Source: Ampullimonas aquatilis
Lineage (GTDB): Bacteria > Pseudomonadota > Gammaproteobacteria > Burkholderiales > Burkholderiaceae_D
Length of the DNA stretch: 64,000 nt
Direction: 5' to 3'
Assembly: GCF_049675895.1 (NCBI RefSeq)
Contig: NZ_CP183834.1
Coordinates: 2,170,001 to 2,234,000, forward strand
Of this stretch, positions 17,289 through 24,482 are shown piece by piece. The position numbers and the translations under genes were made by a program. The stretch's first letter is position 1. The number at the start of each line of letters is the position of its first letter. The notes below the pieces were generated by a model, which was given only the letters and a program-made list of their open reading frames with translations, ran no database searches and had not been told where the DNA came from.

Positions 17289-19685
17289 ATGAGCAATGAC
17301 AACGAATTGAAGGTCAGTATTATTGCTGACACGGGCGCGCTTAAGCCGGGCATGGACAAGGGCGCTGCTGACGTTCGGCAAGCGGCGCAAAGCATGCGTG
17401 ATGATTTTGCAAGGTTGGCCAGTGAAATGAGGGCTAATACTCAAGCCATCACGACCATGACAAGACAGGTCGCTGAATCGTCAAACGATATGCGCGATTC
17501 TTTTGCCAGCAGCACGGAGGGTATTCAAAGATCCATGGAGGCCATGAGCAGCTCTGTCCGTGGCGTGATGAAAGATATAGCGGCGGCATTGAGCATTCAT
17601 GCCTTTGTTCGTTTGGTGGGAGATGCCATCGACGCAGCCGACAACCTGCATGACTTATCCCAAAAGACCGGCATTAGCGCCGAGACATTGGGCGGTATGG
17701 GCTTTGCAGCGGAGCAGGCTGGCGGTGATCTGGAAACCATGTCGTTTGCTGCTAACAAACTCAGCAAAAACATTGTTGCCGCCATGAATGGCACCGGCGA
17801 AGCCAAGGAAGCCTTTGACAAAATGGGTGTGTCCATCAAAGATGCCAGCGGTCATGCACGCGGCGCTGATGAAGTCATGGCCGATCTTGCGGACAAGTTT
17901 GCGTCATACAAGGATGGCCCTGAAAAAGCCGCGTTGGCGATGGTCATCTTTGGGCGGGCTGGTGCTAACCTGATTCCAGTGCTGGATGATGGCGGCGAGA
18001 AGATGCGCCAAAACATTGATTATTACAAACAATATTCAGGCGTCACAACAGACCTTACCAATAAGTCAGATCAGTTCAATGACACGCTTGAGCATATGAA
18101 CCTGATTTCTAAGTCGTTCGGTGCCATTTTGGCTGACAAGATGCTGCCAACGCTGCAGGGTGTTGCTGATGCGATGCTGGCTGCAAAAGAAAAAACAACG
18201 TTATTTCAGACTGCTGCAGATGCTGCAACCACCGTTGTTAAGGGGTTGGCTGTCGGCGGTGTTGGTCTGGCGACCGTATTTAAGGTAGTAGGCGAAACGA
18301 TTGGTGCAGCTGCTGCTCAGATGTATGCGTTAGCTCATGGTGATTTTTCAATGGCTGCAACCATCGGCAATGATTGGAAGTCCAGCATGCAGACTGCTGC
18401 AAGTGATGCGGTGATGCTGATTGACAAAATCATGCACCCAGAAAAATACGTCTCCGCCTCTTCGTCTGGTGGCGGGTCATCTGGCGGCACTGGCACAGCC
18501 CCCACAGTCGGCGGCAAAACCAAAAAAGAGAAAGCCGCGCACGAAAAAGAAGGTCCAAAAACCTTCATGGCCTACTACGATGCCGTGCTCGAACAGGAAA
18601 AGCTGTTAGCCAGTGAGCGCGATGCCATTCACGGCATGAGTAAACAGGAAGAGGTCGCATATTGGGAAGGCATTCTCAGCAACGCGCAACTGGTCGGCAA
18701 TGACCGTGTGAAGATTGAAAAAACGGTTGCCAATTTGCAGATTCAGATCCGCAAAGAAGCAGCTATTCGCACTCGTGATCTGGCGGCTGAAGATTTGAAA
18801 ATTGAGCAGATGACAGCGGTCGGCAAAATTGCCTATGCCCAGGCTCAGGCGCAATCTGAATATGATCTGGGCAAGATCAGCAAACAGGAGTTGCTTGCCC
18901 AGCAGCAGACCTACGAACAAGACCTTTACAACATCAAACTGCAAGGGTTGCAACAGCGCCAGGCAGTGCTGGAGAAAGACCCGGAATATAACGCGCTTGA
19001 GTTGAAGAAGCTCAAAGAAGAATTGTTGAAGGTCGAGCAGGATTATCAGATCAAGCGGCTCAATCTGGCCACCCAGATACAAAAGGTCAACCCATTTGCA
19101 GAGTTCTTTCAAGACTTTCAAAGTGGCATGCAGGGCATTACCCGCAGTGCATTACAAGGCACGCTCACGATTGGCGGTTTTTTCCGTGGCATGGGCGCAT
19201 CGGTACTTAGCTCAGTAGACAACATGATCGCCAAAACGGTGAGCGGATTTACTCGGGCCGGCGCTGAAATGATTCTTACCGGCAAATCGGTTGCCCTGCA
19301 GCAGATTCACACCAATGCAATGGCAGCCGGCGCAGCGGCTTATCAGGCGGTGGTCGGTATTCCAGTGATTGGCCCTGCCTTGGCGCCACCAGCGGCGGCA
19401 GTTGCGTATGCGGGCACGATGGCATTTGCCAGCTTCTCCGCAGAGGGCGGTTACGACATCCCAGCAGGCATGAACCCAATCACCCAGCTTCACCAAAAAG
19501 AGATGGTCCTGCCCGCCGAGCACGCCGACACCATTCGTAATCTGGCGGGAGGTGGTGGTGCTAATTCCGCCCCGAGAGAGGTGGTTTTTAAAGGCCAGCA
19601 CGTAGGACAGGACTTTTTTATGATGCACAAAAATGAAATTAAAAATGTGATCAAGTCATTGAATCGTAACTTTGAATTGCGGTGA
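17289..19685 (+). CDS. Phage tail tape-measure protein
   Basis: A 798-residue protein. The N-terminus (LKVSIIADTGALKPGMDKGA) and the following region (NLHDLSQKTGISAETLGGMG, then AADNLHD and FGRAGANLIPVLDDGG) are typical of tape-measure proteins that set tail length and help DNA entry. Hydrophobic segments lie near residues 310-350 and 660-715. A long helical coiled-coil region covers about 420-600, and the C-terminus has the usual SAEGGYDIPAGMNPITQLHQ and KEMVLPAEHAD motifs. The ATG follows the stop of the previous gene without a gap, with AAAGGAA upstream. No capsid, portal, terminase or other tail gene lies in the element, which makes its presence odd. Confidence 0.88.
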   Translation: MSNDNELKVSIIADTGALKPGMDKGAADVRQAAQSMRDDFARLASEMRANTQAITTMTRQVAESSNDMRDSFASSTEGIQRSMEAMSSSVRGVMKDIAAALSIHAFVRLVGDAIDAADNLHDLSQKTGISAETLGGMGFAAEQAGGDLETMSFAANKLSKNIVAAMNGTGEAKEAFDKMGVSIKDASGHARGADEVMADLADKFASYKDGPEKAALAMVIFGRAGANLIPVLDDGGEKMRQNIDYYKQYSGVTTDLTNKSDQFNDTLEHMNLISKSFGAILADKMLPTLQGVADAMLAAKEKTTLFQTAADAATTVVKGLAVGGVGLATVFKVVGETIGAAAAQMYALAHGDFSMAATIGNDWKSSMQTAASDAVMLIDKIMHPEKYVSASSSGGGSSGGTGTAPTVGGKTKKEKAAHEKEGPKTFMAYYDAVLEQEKLLASERDAIHGMSKQEEVAYWEGILSNAQLVGNDRVKIEKTVANLQIQIRKEAAIRTRDLAAEDLKIEQMTAVGKIAYAQAQAQSEYDLGKISKQELLAQQQTYEQDLYNIKLQGLQQRQAVLEKDPEYNALELKKLKEELLKVEQDYQIKRLNLATQIQKVNPFAEFFQDFQSGMQGITRSALQGTLTIGGFFRGMGASVLSSVDNMIAKTVSGFTRAGAEMILTGKSVALQQIHTNAMAAGAAAYQAVVGIPVIGPALAPPAAAVAYAGTMAFASFSAEGGYDIPAGMNPITQLHQKEMVLPAEHADTIRNLAGGGGANSAPREVVFKGQHVGQDFFMMHKNEIKNVIKSLNRNFELR

Positions 19686-19688
19686 TAT

Positions 19689-19982
19689 ATGGACAACAAA
19701 ATTTTGCAGTTCCCATCCAGTGAAGTCAGGGAATGGAGTAAGTTGGAAGCTGAATTGCGTGTTCTCTTTCGTAGCTATAACGCATCAGATGAGCTTATAG
19801 AAAGGGTTTGCCATGAGATGAAGCTAATTTTTATGGAGCACAACAAGAACTTAGCTTTACCAGGTACCACGCCCCCTGAGGTGATTTATTCAATCAGGAG
19901 GTATATTTTTGATATGTTTATGGGATTGTTTCAGGAAATACTTGTGTTACAGATCAGGCTGTATAACCTGGGGGATAGGTAA
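19689..19982 (+). CDS. Hypothetical small helical protein
   Basis: A 97-residue protein starting 4 bases after the tape-measure gene. It is helical and mixed-charge, ending in a hydrophobic segment (YIFDMFMGLFQEILVLQIRL) that could be membrane-associated or pack in a bundle. No domain is recognised. Its place suggests a companion of the tape-measure protein, such as a chaperone, but nothing in the sequence proves this. Confidence 0.55.
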   Translation: MDNKILQFPSSEVREWSKLEAELRVLFRSYNASDELIERVCHEMKLIFMEHNKNLALPGTTPPEVIYSIRRYIFDMFMGLFQEILVLQIRLYNLGDR

Positions 19983-20010
19983 TTTGAAGGTGTCTAATAT
20001 AAGCTATCTT

Positions 20011-20355
20011 GGTTAGCACGACGCTGGTTAGCAAGGAAGTTAGCGCAAAACGCACACTAACGAACTGGTTACCAAGAGCTCGGTTACCAACTCGGTTACC
20101 ACGGAAAAGGCGGTATCCAAAGATATGGTATCCACTTGGTATCCACGGAAATGAAGCCGACAAGCATCAATAGAATGGCAAAAGAGCTGCTTGATCACGG
20201 CAAGATTACGGCAAGATTACGGCAAGATTGGGGCAAGATTGGGGCAAGTCTCTTTTACTCAAAGCACCCCAAGATTACCCCAAGACTTAGGCATGAAGAA
20301 CATCGAGATCACTTCAATATATTGATCTAACAACTACAAGATTACTACAAGTCTA
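20011..20355. repeat. Ordered short-repeat region (three heptamer triplets, then 11-mer tandem blocks)
   Basis: Block A holds three triplets. GGTTAGC is at 20011, 20026 and (first base changed) 20038; GGTTACC at 20067, 20082 and 20094; GGTATCC at 20112, 20127 and 20138. Spacing within each triplet is 15 then 11-12. Block B holds 11-base units in exact register: five starting at 20199, 20210, 20221, 20232 and 20243 (GGCAAGATT core, last one GGCAAGTCT), two at 20267 and 20278 (CCCCAAGATT/CCCCAAGACT), and two at 20334 and 20345 (CTACAAGATT/CTACAAGTCT). The 11-base period rules out a coding repeat. Iterons of a replication origin are my first guess. Confidence 0.8.
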
Positions 20356-20412
20356 GTCGTCCAACTCAACGCGAAAGTCGCAACGACAATCAACCCTATG
20401 GCATCCACCTAA

Positions 20413-21144
20413 TTATATTTTTCCTCCCCACGCTTGAAAGGCCGCGAGTACATTTTTAATGGCTACCTTTTCTTGCGGAGTGATTACTCTGTCATCTTGA
20501 TATTTGCTGCCTTCGTAGCGAATTTTTGCAACTTTTGATTTGGCAATTTCTTCAATTGCGTCAAGTTCTATAAAAGTAATCGCATCATCTGACCACTCCC
20601 AAATCTCACTGTTATTGTCACCTTTTCAATAAATAACCAACTCTCAGCGTGGTAAATCATTTTTAGCCTTATATGAGGCTTGCCATCTGCAGAACGTGAA
20701 AGATAGATTGAGAAATTGTTTTGCCCGAGATTTTTTGGTGTACTTTTGTCGAAATAGAAAACGGATTGCCCTATATCGTCGACTTCTTTTCTTAGTTTTT
20801 TAACTTCTGGGGTGTTCTCCGCTTCCTTAAAGGATATGTCCTTAGTGAAAGCAAGGAGTGGTATCTGTGCGTCTGACGAATTACTCGAGCCAGCTTTAGG
20901 CGCACTTGATAGCGTTGGCGCAGTTGGACGATTATCAACAGCTACGCTGGGTGGGGTGGCCACTTCGCTTCTATTCATTCCAATAAATCCATTGATTATG
21001 GCGATCCCAAAAATAACGGTAAAAAACCAGGTAATTAGGCTGGTCTTTTTAGGTCTTTTTAGGTCTTTTTGCGCCACATTGAGGGCATGAAACTGCCTTG
21101 TTGCTAATTGCTGAGCCACATTCTTTGCATTTGATGAGTGCCAT
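20413..21144 (-). pseudogene. Frameshifted zinc-ribbon membrane protein gene
   Basis: Starting at the ATG at 21144, frame 1 reads a zinc ribbon (MALIKCKECGSAIS ... SCPQCGAKRPKKT), four cysteines in two CxxC pairs, and then hits TAA. The rest continues in another frame as SLITWFFTVIFGIAIINGF, one membrane helix, followed by a soluble domain. The break is at three tandem copies of the 10-base unit AAAAAGACC(T/A); removing one copy restores the frame exactly. A second one-base shift near 20615 separates KVTIT from the tail EIWEWSDDAITFIELDAIEE, which runs to TAA at 20413. With both corrected the protein would be 240 residues. The original function is unknown. Confidence 0.8.
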
Positions 21145-21311
21145 ATTTTTGACTTGTGGAATAAAAATTGATTAAGTAAGCCACATAATAAATCAATACA
21201 ATGGCTTTAGTCGCGGCTCATCAACTTAAGTCAAACAGGGGTAACATTTTTAGAAGCCATTTGTACCGAGCAGTAACCACGCCCAGATAAACTATAGATA
21301 CCCCTACCAAA

Positions 21312-21340
21312 GTTTTTCAGGGGGTATTATTGGGGGTACT
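21312..21340. repeat. Right-end copy of the G-rich arm repeat
   Basis: These 29 bases match 11118-11146 at 25 positions and contain two GGGGGTA units; an inverted TACCCCTA lies at 21299-21306. About 60 bases further on, 21402-21414 (CCCTCTCCCGCCA) resembles the tRNA-Ser 3' end (CCCTCTCTCCGCCA) with one base missing and may be a degraded right attachment site. This places the right end of the tRNA-Ser element at about 21.3-21.4 kb. Confidence 0.55.
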
Positions 21341-21469
21341 TTATAAAAACAACAAAACTATTTTGTTCATAATCAATTAGTTAGTCTAATTTTATGAAAG
21401 ACCCTCTCCCGCCAGTAATGCATTTGCAGAGTTTTATCGCTTTTTTCTTTAAAATGAACAAAGTTTCTG

Positions 21470-21475
21470 TATAAT
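21470..21475 (+). promoter_or_regulatory. -10 box of tRNA-His
   Basis: A perfect TATAAT lies 14 bases before the tRNA 5' end. No clear -35 hexamer is seen at the expected distance. Confidence 0.55.
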
Positions 21476-21489
21476 TGCGTCTCTTCATG

Positions 21490-21565
21490 GTGGCTGTAGC
21501 TCAGCTGGTAGAGTCCCGGATTGTGATTCCGGTAGTCGTGGGTTCGAGTCCCATCAGCCACCCCA
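21490..21565 (+). tRNA. tRNA-His (anticodon GTG)
   Basis: The acceptor stem GTGGCTG pairs with CAGCCAC, and a G at 21489 can pair with C73, the extra G-1 pair typical of tRNA-His. The anticodon stem CCGGA/TCCGG encloses TTGTGAT with anticodon GTG. The T arm contains GGTTCGAGTCC, and CCA is encoded. The 3' 47 bases recur exactly at 23214-23260, marking an integration event. Confidence 0.97.
21519..21565 (+). repeat. attL: 47-bp direct repeat, left copy (within tRNA-His)
   Basis: Runs from the anticodon stem to the CCA end of tRNA-His and is identical over all 47 bases to 23214-23260. Flanking bases differ on both sides, so the duplication is sharply bounded, as expected of an attachment-site core. 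Confidence 0.9.
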
Positions 21566-21725
21566 TCAATATTGGCTCTACGCCAGATTCAATAAAAGCA
21601 TCTTGGGATATTCACCATTTTTTGGGAAATACCACATTAACTTAAGATGCCTTGAGCAACTACATCGCTTAATTTAACCACGATTACTCACTTGAGTAAC
21701 TCAAAAATGCTCTGCTGAGTAAATT

Positions 21726-21762
21726 CTACGAGTCTGAAATTTGCCGATAATAACTCGTAGAT
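21726..21762 (-). terminator. Hairpin downstream of the DUF1566 gene
   Basis: TCTACGAGT (21726-21734) and ACTCGTAGA (21754-21762) form perfect 9-bp arms. Read on the minus strand they lie about 25 bases after the stop codon at 21787 and are followed by AATTTAC, so this may be a weak terminator. A second repeat, TTACTCA...TGAGTAA, is nearby. Confidence 0.45.
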
Positions 21763-21786
21763 TAGGTATGTAAAAAGTCCTTACTG

Positions 21787-22461
21787 TCAGTTTTCGCTAA
21801 CTCGCTTCTTAGAAGCCAATCCGAGCATAACAATACCACTCACCATGAGGCCAACAGGTGCAGGAATAGGCACGGCAGCGACGTCACCAGCACGAACCGC
21901 CCAAGCAGAACTCCAGTAGTAGTTTTTTCCGCTTTGAGATTGATTATCCCAGGACATATAATAAAAATATGCATCTTCTTGATTATTACTTACGCTGATA
22001 TTCGTCCAATAGGTAGGCACGAAGGGTGAGCCCGGAATATATGTAGCTTGTACATTAATAAATGGACCTATATTTGTCACATCAAATGGAAAGTATGGCG
22101 TAGATAGTTCTGAATTTCTCAAGTGAGCCATTTCATTTTTTTCACATCCAGAATAAACCTCAAAACAAGCATCACTTGAATTCGGTAATCTCCAATCATT
22201 AAACCCCAAATAATTTGCTTTGTTCATGGCAGCGATCCATTGCTGAGCAGTATTCCAGTGCATATATCCATGTGGATCAATTCCTGATACCCCAAAAGTA
22301 TTCGTTGCTGAAAGATTGGCATTTGCTAACCAAGTAAGATTGATATCCGTATCATAGACAGCTTGCCCATTCAGTCGAGTCACCAAAGTAGCAAATGCAG
22401 AATGAGGTATTAAGCTTAGAAAAACTAGCAGTAGCGAAAAGCACAGTTTAGATAGTTTCAT
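21787..22461 (-). CDS. Secreted DUF1566 (Lcl-type) protein with exosortase-type tail
   Basis: A 224-residue protein. It has a signal peptide (MKLSKLCFSLLLVFLSLIPH, cleaved after SAFA), then a DUF1566-type fold with the characteristic WNTAQQWIAAMNKANYLGFN and DWRLPN. The C-terminus is a sorting signal: VPIPAPVGLMVSGIVMLGLA followed by SKKR, a VPxPA / PEP-CTERM-like variant with membrane helix and basic end. Such proteins are processed by exosortases and go to the cell surface or matrix. No exosortase gene is in the window. The gene lies between the two tRNA-His repeats and so appears to be cargo of the small element. Confidence 0.85.
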   Translation of the reverse strand: MKLSKLCFSLLLVFLSLIPHSAFATLVTRLNGQAVYDTDINLTWLANANLSATNTFGVSGIDPHGYMHWNTAQQWIAAMNKANYLGFNDWRLPNSSDACFEVYSGCEKNEMAHLRNSELSTPYFPFDVTNIGPFINVQATYIPGSPFVPTYWTNISVSNNQEDAYFYYMSWDNQSQSGKNYYWSSAWAVRAGDVAAVPIPAPVGLMVSGIVMLGLASKKRVSEN

Positions 22462-22602
22462 GATTGAATATTTTAATTAAGTTAAGCAGCCAGTATTCCT
22501 TGAGTGGCCCACCAGTTAATTCAATCAAATTAAAGTTACAGCCTCATGACAATATAAGGCTTTATATCTTTAATGAAGTTGAAACGCGAATAATTAATAT
22601 AT

Positions 22603-23199
22603 TTAACCGGCAGGCGTAGCTTTCCTAACTCGCCTTCGATCATAGGTTCTTTCAACTGTGGCACGGTTTTTATGCCCTGTACCCAGAGTGGAATCTTCAC
22701 CTCGCGCTTCTTTATCGGTCACATACTTCGCGCGTAGATCATGGAAGTGAAACCGCTCCCCGCCTTGCTTTGCATAGGCGACTTGCAAGCGATTCCATAT
22801 GGCCTTAAATCCAGAGTCTGTATAGGCGTGACCACTTTGATTCGAGAACACCATCATGCTAGATGTTTTGCGCAAAATTGCTTTCACTTGATCAACACAG
22901 GCTCGCAGTTTGGTTGACCAATCCATTTGAATCGTAATTGGTATTTCACCGCGCTTAATTTTTTGGGGCTTGAACTGAATGCCTGAGTCTGTAATTTGAG
23001 AGGCATGAAGCTTTAAAATGTCCTGACGACGCTGACCAGTCAGCCAAGCAAACTCGGCAATCAAAGCGACTAAATAATAACTACCTCCCATCGACTTAGC
23101 TAATGCCATCAAATCTTCGACTTCCCAATCCATAACTAGACGCGTTCTAGGCGTTTCTTTATTACGTCTGACACTCTTGCAAGGATTACTGATCTTAAA
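22603..23199 (-). pseudogene. Tyrosine integrase remnant (C-terminal catalytic domain)
   Basis: The frame encodes the catalytic half of a phage-type integrase: NPCKSVRRNKETPRTRLV, then WLTGQRRQDILKLH (first Arg), FHFHDLRAKYVTD (HxxR), LGTGHKNRATVERTYDRRR (His and Tyr). The N-terminal arm- and core-binding domains are absent. Reading upstream, homology stops by about 23199, 15 bases from the right att copy at 23214. An in-frame ATG at 23133 could still allow a 176-residue product, but without its N-terminus it should not recombine by itself. It is the probable integrase of the tRNA-His element. Confidence 0.82.
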
Positions 23200-23213
23200 T
23201 TATATTGATCTTT

Positions 23214-23260
23214 GATTGTGATTCCGGTAGTCGTGGGTTCGAGTCCCATCAGCCACCCCA
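23214..23260 (+). repeat. attR: 47-bp direct repeat, right copy (tRNA-His 3' fragment)
   Basis: Identical to 21519-21565. The preceding bases do not continue the tRNA (ATCTTT instead of GTCCCG), so it is not a second tRNA gene but the displaced end of the target. It marks the right end of a 1.7 kb element. Confidence 0.9.
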
Positions 23261-23933
23261 AATCCCCCGTACATCATTTCTTATCAGCAAGCTCACACCA
23301 ATCCTAGCCCTGTGGTAACAAAGTTGGCATACCTTTTGGGATGCATTTCCCTAAAATGCTGCCATGAAAGGGTCCCCTACGAATGGTGAAGGAAAAAGGG
23401 TTATCGTTAACTAAAAGTAACTATTGGACATATCAGAAGCGCCCTCCCAGTAATACCTTCAGCACGACTACCAGCACAAGCCCGCCTAACGCGCTACTTT
23501 GGCACTGAACCCCTGAAGCTAACAAGGCGACTGCTCAGCCCAATGCTCATTACCTTAACGGCCACATATTAAGTGCGCCAATCATGGAAGTTGGAATATC
23601 CCTGCTTTGCCTAGCATAGGTCATCCGATAATAGACTCCAGAAGACTCTGAACCAGAAGCAAGATACCGACTCAATTTCTCATTAAATTGAAATAGTAGT
23701 GGGTTCATAGAAATGGATTGGTTTCATTCAATCTCATCATCCTTTTTAGCGGCGAAAAAGCAGAGACCTTATCTTAAGAAGGTTTCTGATAAATATTTAG
23801 ATTCTCTCAAGATATTTTTAGCCAGCGACTTCAAATAAATTTCACATTAGTGAAATACATTCTAATTACTGACATGCACAGCAGGAATCACTGTCAGTTT
23901 ATTGACGACAACATTCAATCAGATGAGGGTAAT
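23261..23933. other. Long non-coding stretch after attR
   Basis: I find no credible gene in these 673 bases. ATTTCAC (23839-23845) and GTGAAAT (23850-23856) form a perfect 7-bp inverted repeat about 80 bases before the next start codon, in an AT-rich, promoter-like region; it may be an operator. The remainder may be decayed element or former coding DNA. Confidence 0.4.
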
Positions 23934-24323
23934 ATGAAGAAGAAAGCAATCACCATTTCCGTTCTTGCATTATTGAATGGATTGAGTTCAACTAGTCATG
24001 CATTATCACCAAAATCCAAAAATCTTATTTCTGGCGAAACTCTTTCGACCATTCAAAATTCACAAGCCAAGTCTGGCCATGAAGTACAGTCAATGACTGA
24101 AGAAGCCACCTTAGCTTTTATTGACAAGGACACATTGGGAATGAATCCATTGTTAACCAGGTGTTCAAGCCTTGTTGCATCCATTGCCAGTTTGCCTGCA
24201 TATACAATTCACGAAGCATCTTCGACATCGACGCAATCCACCATATTCAAAACAACACTATCCGACATTGAGCCCACATTAATGAACGTTCTTTCCCGTA
24301 AAAATGGAGAATTACGATTGTAG
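23934..24323 (+). CDS. Hypothetical secreted protein
   Basis: A 129-residue protein from the ATG at 23934, which has GAGGGT at good spacing; a longer start at 23850 would hide the signal peptide. The N-terminus MKKKAITISVLALLNGLSST then SHA is a Sec signal with likely cleavage after HA. The mature part is Ser/Thr-rich with a single cysteine. No family recognised. It is a lone gene between the small tRNA-His element and the two-partner secretion locus. Confidence 0.6.
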   Translation: MKKKAITISVLALLNGLSSTSHALSPKSKNLISGETLSTIQNSQAKSGHEVQSMTEEATLAFIDKDTLGMNPLLTRCSSLVASIASLPAYTIHEASSTSTQSTIFKTTLSDIEPTLMNVLSRKNGELRL

Positions 24324-24339
24324 AAGCGCTAATTTCAAT

Positions 24340-24365
24340 ACACCAAATAAACGTTTATTTGGTGT
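24340..24365. terminator. Perfect 26-bp palindrome between convergent genes
   Basis: ACACCAAATAAA (24340-24351) and TTTATTTGGTGT (24354-24365) are exactly complementary with CG at the centre. It lies 17 bases after the stop of the secreted-protein gene and before the converging porin gene. There is no long T run, so it may be a bidirectional terminator or a binding site. Confidence 0.5.
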
Positions 24366-24482
24366 AATCGTTACATAGACAAATATATTCTTGCGGCCTT
24401 GCTAGCACTGGAGGGCGTCTCCGATTCGGAAAATCCAATCATCACTAGTCAGTTTAAATAGATAAAAATTTTTGAAAATTCC

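Noticed and set aside
20136..20330. 64-codon plus-strand frame in the repeat region
   Set aside because: The 11-base repeats run out of codon phase, and there is no ribosome-binding site.
20199..20355. CRISPR array
   Set aside because: Units of 11 bases in direct tandem without spacers do not fit a CRISPR, and no cas genes are present.
21373..21561. 62-codon minus-strand frame across tRNA-His
   Set aside because: It is antisense to the tRNA and its composition follows the tRNA sequence; a chance frame.
23214..23260. Second tRNA-His gene
   Set aside because: Only the 3' 47 bases are present; the D arm and 5' acceptor strand are missing.
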